Below are positions 22,529-32,249 of a stretch of 64,000 bases of DNA, in pieces; within the stretch, counting starts at the first letter, position 1; the number at the start of each line of letters is the position of its first letter. This DNA is from Septoria linicola. Its lineage: Eukaryota; Ascomycota; Dothideomycetes; Mycosphaerellales; Mycosphaerellaceae. The stretch is taken from the NCBI GenBank assembly GCA_024114885.1, contig CP099419.1, positions 806,001-870,000 of the forward strand. Direction: 5' to 3'. The translations under genes and the position numbers were made by a program. Under the pieces are notes generated by a model, which made no database searches, was not told where the DNA came from, and saw only the letters and a program-made list of their open reading frames with translations.

Positions 22529-24353
22529 ATGGCGGGACTTTGTGGCCGCCGCGCGATGATCACATCACTGCTGTCATGTCTGCTTTTGCTATTTGCGGCT
22601 GGTGCGATGCTGGTGGACGCGAGTCCAGCAGAAGAATACACGAATCAGCAGCGCACGTCGCAAACTCGTTCGCAGAATTCGACTCTGGAACACGACCTCG
22701 ACCTTTACGTGGATCCATTGGAGGATCTGCGTAAAGCTTTGGATGTCATGCAGACTTCTTATTTTGAACTCTGGTTAGGAGCATGGCCAAGTGCAATTGA
22801 CTGGACAGCAGCAGTGATGAACACACACATTGCTGCAAGTCTGGCAACGCTAAGCAAGGCACTCGATGCAGGTACGGGTACTGCTTACGCACGCGACATA
22901 GAGAACGAATTGAATCGCTACTTTGGCCAGTCTGCAGCTTACTACTTTGGCGAGGACACCTTTGCCATTAGGAACGAGGCCTTTGATGATATGCTTTGGG
23001 TCGTCCTCGCATGGCTAGAGCACATCCGCTTTATGCAGATTCATTCTCGCCTGCATTTAAACAAGCCCTGGCACGGCTCGCAGTACATTCCGGCATTCGC
23101 TCATAGAGCCCATGTCTTCTACGATCTGGCCAGCCGTGGTTGGGACGAGAGTCTTTGTGGTGGTGGCATGGTATGGAATCCAGTACTGGAGCCGTACAAA
23201 AATGCCATCACAAACCAGCTCTGGATTTCAGCCTCTGTGGGCATGTACTTGCATTTTCCTGGTATACCCTAACTTACAAACAGCTCATCGATTCGTACTT
23301 ACATTGTGTAGGAGATAACAACTCGTTCCCCTTCATGAACCAGGATCTTGACACCAAGGGTCTGGGCCATGCTGAGCCTCACGATACCCACTTCCTTGAA
23401 GCGGCTGTGCAAGGATATAGTTGGTTCAAAAACAGTAACATGACTAATACGCAGGGACTCTATGTGGACGGGTTCCACATTTCCGGGCTCAAACGGAACA
23501 GTACTACCTGTGATGACAGAAACGAGATGGTCTACACCTACAATCAAGGTGTCATCTTGAGCGGCTTGCGCGGACTCTGGGAGAGTACGGGAAACACGAC
23601 ATACCTCGAAGACGGACACGAACTCGTACGCAATGTTATGAAGGCAACAGGATGGATCGTCGTTAGAGGTGCTCCAACCTCAACGTTCGAATGGGCTGGC
23701 CTGGGTCGTGCCGGGATCTTAGAAGAAATGTGTGACGCCAAGGGCGATTGTTCGCAGGACGCGCAAACGTTCAAGGTAGGGTTTATGAAGTACTCTTCCC
23801 CGTCGCTGATCACTCACTATCGTGCAAGGGCATCTACTTTCAACACCTCGGGCAATTCTGCGAACCCTTGCCTCGAGAGCCACTCTACCCAGGGAAGACG
23901 TACTCAGCTGACAAGCAACTGGCCGCGCTCCATGATAGGAGCTGTCAAGAATATGCTCCGTGGATCGCGCATAATGCTCGGGCCGCCGTTGGCACACGGG
24001 ATGCCGGAGGTAGATATGGTGGGTGGTGGTCAGCATCAAGTGGCACCTTTCTCTCTGCAGAACTTCCACATGGTGCAACTGACTATCGTAACAATGCTTC
24101 GGAGCTGTTGAGCTGGCCATGGGCCTCTGCATCTCAAATGCAAGGATCGGCTCACGCATCGTACAAAATTGTAGAGCAGGTCTTCATGCCATCTCAACGT
24201 GGTCACGATACCGCCCAGCAGCCTCTTGACGCAAAGGCCAATGCTCGTGCACAGCGCGACTGGAATGACCGCGGACGTGGCCGAACTATTGAGACACAGA
24301 GTGGCGGTATTGCAGTACTGAAGACGCTGTGGCAGCTAATGAACATCGCGTGA
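22529..24353 (+). CDS. Secreted GH76 family alpha-1,6-mannanase-like protein
   Basis: Three exons, 22529-23261, 23312-23775 and 23829-24353 (introns 50 and 53 nt), give 573 aa. Glycoside hydrolase family 76 enzymes cleave alpha-1,6-mannan; fungal Dcw1/Dfg5 homologues cross-link GPI proteins to the wall. An N-terminal signal peptide (MAGLCGRR then ITSLLSCLLLLFAAGAMLVDA) directs secretion. Family landmarks are the paired acids in NEAFDDMLWVVLAWLE (likely the catalytic DD), the GGGMVW and YKNAITNQLWISASVGMYL stretch, YTYNQGVILSGLRGLWE, and the C-terminal QSGGIAVLKTLWQ. No GPI-attachment tail is visible after it, so it is probably a soluble secreted or vacuolar enzyme rather than a Dcw1-type anchored one. 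Both splice joins restore GH76 sequence exactly (YLHFPG|DNNSFPFMN and QTFK|GIYFQHL). Confidence 0.88.
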
Positions 24354-25194
24354 AGCGACTTGCTAATCAGCAGATTGCTCATGCTCGCACCATGCGTTGG
24401 CGTACTCTCGTGTCTGCGCCCTACACAAGCGCGTACGAATGGTGCACTGCAGTATTGTATTCCGGGCGACCATGATCAAGCTGTAGAACAACTACGCCGT
24501 GCGCGTAGAAACAACAATTACGCAGCGATCGCACTCGCACATACTGTCGCTGTGAACGTCTTGATCATATGCCACCCATCGCCACGATCCGTTCGCCTTG
24601 GTCATTCTATCCACAAGCTGAGAAAAGCTCATAGTCAGGACAAGATTTACTGACTTCGGATGCACACATTCACGCAACTGCTGCAGACGAGGGTGGGTGG
24701 AGATAACGGCCCAAAACCTTCCGAAGCTATCCCTGCATTGCACTGCTGTCTGATGGCGCGCGGCCGTCATCACTATGCGCATTCACAGACAGTAATGCTC
24801 GCTCCGGCCAGAGCCATGGCGAATAGAAAGTCCAATCCGGCATGAGTGTCTGGCAAATGCGCTTCAAAGCTGGTTTCGATTCAGCTCCACCAAGTCGAGC
24901 AGCGCAACAAAGCAAACCCCTAAGCTCTTGGTAGCCGTCTACCTTCACCAACAGCTGAGGCGGACGTTCTTTTCCAATTGATTCGTCCTTCTGGGCCCAT
25001 CTCGTACAAATAAACCTGGCCTCGAAGACGTCAGCAAAGTCTATCATTGCCGTTTATCCTTTCTCGAGCTATACCCCTAGCTATTGTAGGGATGTCAGGG
25101 AGGTCTCGAAGCGTCGATATCCGCAGTCGGTCGTCACAGCTCACCATAAATGAGAGACTGAAGACTGCTGCTGCTTCGCATGATAATTAGGACA
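24354..25194. other. Intergenic, one protein-like reverse ORF
   Basis: No recognised gene. A reverse open frame at 24727-25047 starts with ATG and has 106 codons with mixed amphipathic composition (MIDFADVFEARFICTRWAQK...). It could be a short gene or a decayed exon; nothing else supports it. Confidence 0.4.
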
Positions 25195-26059
25195 ATGGCC
25201 ATTACTAGCGAAGAAGACCAGACGGCCGCTTTCCGCGAGTTTGACGCCCTGTTCAATCTTCGGTCGGTTGAGAATGAAGCTTTCCATCTCGTACAATATC
25301 TCAAGCCAGATTCTCGAATCATCGACGTGGGCTGTGGGATCGGGTCCATCACGTTCGACCTAGCACGTCGTGTACCACACGGCTATGTCTTGGGCGTCGA
25401 CTTCAGTGCCGGTAAGGTCAAGAATTGAAGCTGTCCATGAGTCGCCAACACCTAACTCTGATATTCCAGGCTCAATCGCCACAGCGAAGGCACGAGCGAA
25501 AGCTGCAGGCTTGACCAATGTCGAATTCATACAAGGTGATGCGATGGACTTGCCCTCTAGCATTCCATCTAACTCATTTGACATCTCACACTCTCATCAA
25601 GTGCTGCTCCATCTACCAGAGCCCGTCAAAGCCCTCAAATCTATCCTGCGAGTCGTCAAGCCAGGAGGCATTCTGACCACGCGCGACAACCACTCTCGCT
25701 TCGTATATCCTCTCACACCTGCAATGTCACGCAACTTCGAGCTATACGAGATATGGTCCCGCGAGCGGGGATGCAATCCCAACGCAGGTCACTTCAACCA
25801 CATATGGATGCATGAAGCTGGCATTCCATGGGATGCCATTTCAGCTGGGGACAGCGCGCGGTCGTTCTGCGACATTCCCTCGAAACGCATTGTAGCGAAT
25901 ACCTTTGGCAGGGGTTTTGCTGCTACGTATGATAAAGTTCTAGACAGCGAGGAGGATAAGAAGTGGTTTGATGAATTGCGGCGGGAGTTTCTCGAGTGGG
26001 CTGAGAAGCCAGAGTCGAGATTGGCATGGTATGATGGCTGGGTCATGGGGAAGAAGTGA
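25195..26059 (+). CDS. UbiE/COQ5-like SAM-dependent methyltransferase
   Basis: Two exons, 25195-25411 and 25470-26059, with a 58-nt intron (GTAAGG..CAG), give 268 aa. Methyltransf_11/25-type class I methyltransferase. Motif I is RIIDVGCGIGSITFDLA, the acidic end of beta-2 is VLGVDFSAG, then VEFIQGDAMDLP (motif II region), FDISHSHQVLLHLPEP and LRVVKPGGILTTRD. The splice joins VDFSAG to SIATAKARAKAAG, as expected after motif I. ATG 25195 (GACAATGG) is favoured over the ATG at 25180, which adds only five residues. Such stand-alone enzymes act on diverse small molecules. No biosynthetic neighbours point to a substrate. Confidence 0.88.
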
Positions 26060-26248
26060 GAATGGCACAGGCACTGTACAATCAGATCTCTCTCAAGATC
26101 GATTCTAGTGTTGAATTGGTTGGTAGGTGTGCTTCTGCTTGCATTATGAACGTCAGACTTGTTATGTCAATGAACGGCTTCGCCACTGACATGCATTCAG
26201 AATCTCAAAATGCGGACCTTGATGGCCTTGGGCCTGGTCTTACCCTTC

Positions 26249-26774
26249 TTAGGGCTTCTCCTCCACTTCACCTCTAACAGCACACTTGTAAGTCCTCTCA
26301 TACTCGACAGCCTTCACTTTCTCCAGAAAGCCTGCTCGATGAATGCACCACTGCTCTGTATCTGGCTTCCAGCTATCGAAATCGTCCAGAGTACCAGCAG
26401 TCACGCTGACAATGTTCTCGTTGAGGGCAGTGTAGGCGAAGAGTTTTGATGAACAAATATCACAAGAAACCCGCTTGAGCTTGGTGCCGGAGTCTGTGGC
26501 GATGTCCCAGTACACTTTTTGATGCGAGGCTCCTTCTGTGATCTGGAAGCCTTCCTTGTGACAGATTGAAGCACAGAGGAAGGCTGAGCCAGTGACCTGA
26601 TATTACTGTTAGTGTGGAGTCGAGAAAAGCTTCATTGCAGAATTTACTTACGCGCCTGCAATTGAGACAGTGGCAGACTGTGCTGTAGATTGGTGTCGCT
26701 GAAGGACCGGACAGGGAATACTTGATGGCGCCACAAAGGCACTGGCCTGTTCGTGTTGCCGAGGATTCAGACAT
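26249..26774 (-). CDS. GFA-domain (glutathione-dependent formaldehyde-activating-like) protein
   Basis: Two exons, 26774-26652 and 26596-26249, with a 55-nt intron (GTAAGT..CAG), give 156 aa. This matches the GFA/CENP-V fold, a small zinc-binding domain. Members include S-hydroxymethylglutathione synthase-like proteins and many fungal paralogues of unknown substrate. Zinc cysteines: GQCLCGAIKY near the N-terminus, CHCLNCRR at the exon junction followed by VTGSAF, and VSCDICSSKLF. GTLDD and the Trp-rich region match the family's C-terminal half. The formaldehyde role applies to only part of this family, so only the fold is claimed. A TATATAG element sits about 60 nt upstream of the ATG on the same strand. 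Confidence 0.9.
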
Positions 26775-26835
26775 ATTGAAGGAATGTTTACTGCTGGGAA
26801 GTATTGCTGTCGATGTTACTGGTGTGGTGCTGAAG

Positions 26836-26842
26836 CTATATA
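26836..26842 (-). promoter_or_regulatory. TATA box candidate for the GFA gene
   Basis: TATATAG on the reverse strand, 62-68 bases upstream of the start codon at 26774. Confidence 0.4.
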
Positions 26843-27522
26843 GACGACGGCTGCCTGCTCGCATAGGTGTGTCTATGGCGGTCAAGCACTAGTTGAGTAA
26901 GGTGTTGATGACACATTGCAGAAGTGTCTTCTTGACTACTTGTGATGCGGGCAGAGGAAGCTGGACGTGGAGCTCGTTCTCGGGTTGTGCAAAGAGCAAA
27001 GCCTCGTCTCGTGACACGAATCGAGAAATGTTATGGCGAAGAACGCGCTCTTCCTTCTTCACACGCTCTCAGACCTCTTATTAATGCAAAACGTTTCAAG
27101 GGATTGTAGGAATCACGCTGGAGCACTAGCAACCATGGCTGATACGGCATTTCAGAGTCCCTATCGGTCAATATCTGAGGTGCTGTTCAACGCGACGCGA
27201 AGGTGCTACTGCATGGCTGTGCAGCCATCTCGCTCTGCGTCGATACGTCGTGAGTGATTGACTGGCAGCAGATGAACGCCAGGTGATAGCATCACTGCGT
27301 GTGATGACAAGCTCATTTACATACAACATCACTTGGAAGCTTGAATGATGCACACCGAAGCTGGACAGCCTTGCTTGAGCTCACGCCCCCTTGTTGCACC
27401 ACGTCCAGCTGAGAGATCGATAGAAGACACTGGCCTGACGTAGCATCTTAGCCCATCATGACTTGTTCTAGTACAGGTGCAACTCGCAATGGTCGCAGTC
27501 GTTCTCCAGCAGCCATAGCAGG
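26843..27522. other. Divergent intergenic region
   Basis: Upstream of the GFA gene (-) and the membrane-protein gene (+). No supported feature apart from the TATA-like site next to it. Confidence 0.5.
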
Positions 27523-28332
27523 ATGTCTGAAACATATACCCCTGTTCAGAGCACTTTCGCATCGTGCGCTCAACGAGTCGACTCTCTTCGCACAGAGTGC
27601 ACCAAGTCTTACACGGCCTTGACGGTGTGGCCCGGTCCCTGTGAGTGCTCCTACTACGCCCAAGACCTGGTCTGCTTCGACGAGCAAGAGCTGTGTGCTT
27701 TGCAAGTCTGGTCACAGGTTCCGCAATGGTTCCGGGATGGAGTCAGTTCATGCTTAGCAAAGGATGCGAATTACATGGTTCGCGCTGAGCTCGGCACGTT
27801 CGAGGATCCGTTCACGGTGTCTGGTCTAGCAGGAAGTCTTGCAAGCACGACCGTAGATTCCGGCGAGGCGACTCCCGTTGCAAGCCCAGGAAGCTCTGCT
27901 ACTGTCAATGCGAGCGCGACAAGCAGTTCGACGGGTGGTCCTGAGCAGGAACAGTCCAAACTCACAGGCGGTAGCATCGCGGATATCGTGCTTGGTGTTC
28001 TGGCATTCCTCGGCTTGATCGCTGCAGGAATACTCCTCCATCGCCGTCGAACACTCCGCGGAGAGGAAGCTGTGGACCATGCAAACCTACACGAGCTCCA
28101 CGCCGAACCGAATCTCCACTGTCTGGATGACACAGCTGTCCACGAGAAAGCAGATGGTGCCGTCTATGAGTTACCACAACATGAGCCGGTCGAATTGCTC
28201 ACGGAGGAGCCGATGCTGGAGCTGAACGGCGAGGATGCCAAGAAGAAAAATCTTCTTCCATACAGTCAACTGGGTGACCTAGCTCAAGACGAAGCAAAGC
28301 AGCATGACGAGCACGTCTACAATCGCGTTTAG
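27523..28332 (+). CDS. Hypothetical single-pass membrane protein with Cys-rich ectodomain
   Basis: An intron-less frame of 269 aa. Residues 1-80 hold seven cysteines (SC, EC, PCEC, VC, LC, SSC) around WPGPCECSYYAQDLVCFDEQELC. Residues about 95-145 are a Ser/Thr/Ala-rich, probably O-glycosylated stalk. Residues about 151-169 are a transmembrane helix (IADIVLGVLAFLGLIAAGILL), followed by a basic stop-transfer HRRR. The remaining 100 residues form an acidic cytosolic tail. The layout is that of fungal wall-sensor or surface proteins. No signal peptide is encoded from this ATG, so an upstream exon carrying one may be missing. I do not recognise the ectodomain family. Confidence 0.65.
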   Translation: MSETYTPVQSTFASCAQRVDSLRTECTKSYTALTVWPGPCECSYYAQDLVCFDEQELCALQVWSQVPQWFRDGVSSCLAKDANYMVRAELGTFEDPFTVSGLAGSLASTTVDSGEATPVASPGSSATVNASATSSSTGGPEQEQSKLTGGSIADIVLGVLAFLGLIAAGILLHRRRTLRGEEAVDHANLHELHAEPNLHCLDDTAVHEKADGAVYELPQHEPVELLTEEPMLELNGEDAKKKNLLPYSQLGDLAQDEAKQHDEHVYNRV

Positions 28333-28888
28333 CTCGCGGGCAAGTCAGCCGAGGATTGAGACCTCAGATGTATCGTGTGGCGTTACGTACAGCGAACCAG
28401 CCTCATCGCGAGAAATTGCCCGACTACTACGACAGTGTTCTGCTTAATCATCTGCACACTTGATCTCGACTGCCAATACAGTGCCCGTGAAAAGGGCTGA
28501 GCAAACTAACAATGCTGTGCGACCATGTTGTCAGCTGAGCGCAGCCAAGCCATGCAAGCCCGTCGGCCAATCCGAAACTCACCAGCTTGTGGCTTGCAGT
28601 GACTTCTCACACAAGCAGAACCTTTCTACCGTAGCTGCAGCCACACGAGGTATCCAGTAGCACGTGGAAGTACTACAAAGCTTTGTATACACGCGCAGTA
28701 GAGTTATGCACTTCGCGCGCCATTGCTAAAGACATCAGCTGAGCGGGCGTGCGTAGGATGGAACTTCATAATTCTAGATCTGACAAGCTGAAATGGACGC
28801 ATTGGCTGCGCATCCGAAGGCTGAGAGGCGGGCAAGACGCTTTGATCAGCCCATGTAGCTGCGTCCGGTCAGTTTGTAATAGACTGAC
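28333..28888. other. Intergenic
   Basis: The 3' flank of the membrane-protein gene and promoter of the dioxygenase gene. Nothing supported. Confidence 0.55.
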
Positions 28889-30844
28889 ATGCCCGCGCAG
28901 TCAATTGAGCACAATACATCTCACCGCGCCTCAAAGATGGGCTACTCTTTTGGACAACTCGTGCTCATTGCCCTCTTCAAGACAGTCAATGCCATCATCC
29001 CATGGCACAGGCTGCCACCACTGATCGGAGCGCTAAATCTGCTGGCGCTTCGAGACGAGCTGCGCGAGAAGAACTTGTTCGACACGTATCCTACTGAAGA
29101 CTTTCAGGGCACACCAAAAAGCGATCCAGTCGTTGACACAAAGTTTATCTGCGCCAGAAACAGTGATGGCCTGTTCAACGATCTGGATCGTCCGAAGATG
29201 GGCTGCCGCGGAATGCGTTTCGGAAGGAATGTGCCACGCAGGTGTACTGAAAGCCCTAGCGACCACGACCTCATGACACCAGATCCGAGACTTGTCAGTG
29301 CCAAGCTCTTGCAACGTACCGAGTTCAAACCAGCGACCATAGTCAACCTTCTCGCAGCTGCGTGGATCCAGTTCCAGGTCCATGACTGGGCGCAGCATAC
29401 CAACTCCACCACGCAGTTCCATGAAATCAAGCTAAGGGCAGATGACCCATGGCTGCGTACGGAGAGCTCGATGAAGGTGGCGAAGACAGAGCAAGACGAG
29501 CCTCTAGACGAGCAGGACCAGAAGTTTGCAGCGTACAAGAACGAGAACACGCACTGGTGGGATGCGTCGCAGATATATGGCTCGTCCGAGGTCGAGACAC
29601 GCTCGCTTCGTAGCAAGCATGACGATGGCACCATGGATGTTGACCGCACTCTTGGTGAGCAGTTTCTGCCTCGAGGACCAGATGGCATCCCAAAGACCGG
29701 CTTCAACAACAACTGGTGGCTGGGGCTGGAGTTGCTTCATACACTCTTTGCCCTCGAGCACAACGCGATCTGCAGCATGCTCAAGACCGCGAACCCGAGC
29801 TGGACCGGCGATGAGATCTTCGATGTCGCCCGATTGATCAACTGTGCGCTGATGGCGAAGATCCATACCATTGAGTGGACACCTGCTATCTTGCCGCATC
29901 CTACTCTTGACATTGGCATGAACGCCAATTGGAGCGGGCTTCTTGGTCCTACATGGTAAGGTTGCCTTTGAAGCTCTTGAGGACGGTGCTAATATTGTCT
30001 CAGGCAAAAGCTGTTCTCTAACTTTGGCAAGAACGAGGCCTTCACTGGCATTCCTGAGTCAGGCACGGACTCTGGCCGAGCTCCATACTGCCTGACTGAG
30101 GAGTTCGTGTCAGTCTACCGCCTGCACAGCTTAATCCCAGATGATGTTGCTTTCTTCAAGATCAGGACAGGTGAACACGCCGAGACTGTCCGCATCGAAG
30201 ACATCGCCTTCGAAAATGCTCGCTCCGTGTTCGACAAAGGTCTTGGCTTCACAGATGCCTTCTACTCCTTTGGCATCAACTTTCCCGGTGCTATCACGGC
30301 ACACAACATGCCCAGCTTCCTCCACGACCTGAAGAAACCAGATGGCGAGCACCTCGACATGGGCTGCGTGGACGTCTTACGCGATCGTGAACGAGGCGTC
30401 CCGCGCTACTGCCAGTTCCGCCGCCTCTTCCACATGCCGGCACCTAAGAACTTCGAGGCACTCACGGGAAACAACAAGACTCTAGCCGCTGAGCTTTCAC
30501 AAGTCTATGATGGCGATGTCGAGAAGGTCGATCTTCTGGTCGGTTGTCTTTGTGAGCCGCTGCCCAAGGGCTTCGGGTTCTCTGACACGGCATTCCGCGT
30601 CTTCATCCTCATGGCTTCGAGACGACTCAAGAGCGATCGCTTCATTGCTTCGGACTTTAAAGATGAAATCTATACAAGAGAAGGTATCTCGTGGGTCCAG
30701 GACAACGACATGAGGGACGTTCTTGTCAGGCACTTTCCGGATCTGCGGGTACCACTCAAGGATGTCAAGAATGCGTTCGCGCCTTGGGGAAAGGTGGGAA
30801 GGACTGTCGAGTACAAGGGCCACCAGATCAACGCGCCTGCATAG
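28889..30844 (+). CDS. Alpha-dioxygenase-like haem peroxidase (animal-peroxidase superfamily)
   Basis: Two exons, 28889-29955 and 30004-30844, with a 48-nt intron (GTAAGG..CAG), give 635 aa. Start at 28937 (AAAGATGGG, a better Kozak context, giving MGYSFGQLVL) is equally possible and gives 619 aa. It resembles the alpha-DOX/PIOX group, which adds oxygen to the alpha carbon of fatty acids. The distal His is in WIQFQVHDWAQHT. WWDASQIYGSS and GFNNNWWLGLELLHTLFALEHN are superfamily landmarks. The proximal His is in LMAKIHTIEWTPAIL, and the tyrosine expected to form the catalytic radical is in EEFVSVYRLHSLIPDD. All key residues are present, so the enzyme is likely active. It lacks the C-terminal P450 domain of fungal Ppo oxylipin synthases, which separates it from that group. 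Confidence 0.9.
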
Positions 30845-32249
30845 GAGATTGTGTTCCTGTTTGTACTGCATCAGCGTTGCTTATTAGTCTCATCCGGTGC
30901 GACGTTGCTTCTCCGCACTGCAACAAATGCCAAGACTATTGCTCCAGAATGTGGGAGAACGATCATCGAAGCACAAGATCGAGATTCAACAAGCATCGGA
31001 CACTCTGCCGTAGTTGTATGCTTTACAGCATCCTGACTAAATCCTGTTAATTCGCATTCTTTTTCACGGGCGCTAGAGGCTGGCTGCAGGAAGCCTCACA
31101 GGAATGGACCCACATTCACATGAGGGCTCGATGGCTTCGTCGGCCCGCCTCATGTGAACCACCACACTTCTTTCTCCACCACTACGTGAAGGCTCTGTCT
31201 CAAATATCCCGATCGAACGTCGCGTCTACTCACACTCGATGGGTGGAGATTTGGTTGTGTGGAACACATCTGTACGGAGGCTAATGGATGTTTGCAGTTT
31301 TGGTACCCACAGCTCGATGAGGGTTTCGTGAACGCGATGGCAAGATTTCGGAACGGGCAATGTTTCACGAACGACTCGCGCGGAACGCGAGGCAAGACTC
31401 GGCTTCACAGCGATTCGTTGGGCAAACATCAAGACCACCTCACGTCTGCATTCCACGACTCCACAGGCTTCCGAGGGCAAGGAGCAGTACCAACACTCTG
31501 CAGCAGTCGACCTTCAAACCATGAGCCCCGTTTGTGGAAAGCTTGGTCGCCGAGGTTGCTTAGTATACTGGTATCCCAGAGGCTGATCGACCGCGAGAAG
31601 GACGACTGCTCGTCTTCCCGGACCAAGAGAAATGCTGTGCAGCAAGTACGACCGCGTGAGCAAGACCGTTACTGAGGCCGTAGGCTGTCTTCCATGGTCA
31701 ACTAGCTGATGTGCACATCTTATTGTCCCACAGACCGTGGAGGGTCTCGATGCTGCACGTCATCATGTTGTGCATCGCTGTAATATGTCGCACATGAGCA
31801 GGCGTGTTTGTAGGCGAGAAGGCCCTCGGAACAAGCATTCATTTCCCCAGCCTATACATCATTAAGGCCAATCCTCCCTGCAAATCTCCTCCAACTTCAC
31901 CTTCATACCCTCCTCATCCTCCACACTAATCCCTTTCCGCAAGAACATACCTAGCACACATCAGTCACGCCAGCCACAACCTTTTCCCTCCCACAACTCC
32001 CCCTCCCGTTACTTCTATTATGCATGTGCGGAGGTAGTTGAGGAGGGTGTCTGTTTCGATGGTCATGTAGCGATATATCGTGACATTGAGGAGGAGTGCG
32101 ATGGACGATACCTACATAGCTTGCCGTGAGAAGAGTGTGGCAAACAGTGAGAGATACTGGATAAAGAAGTCTTCATTTTGATGCTCGGATGCAGTGCGTT
32201 CTGGTCGTTTCATCGTCACGTCTGATCTTCTTGGTCGTTTTGAGGCATT
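30845..32249. other. Intergenic, possible small spliced reverse gene at 31862-32213
   Basis: Mostly non-coding between two convergent genes. The reverse-strand segment 32213-31862 has an ATG frame of about 33 codons, strong GT donor sites and a closing frame ending KVKLEEICREDWP-stop. It could form a small three-exon gene with matching phases, but no family is recognised. Confidence 0.35.
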
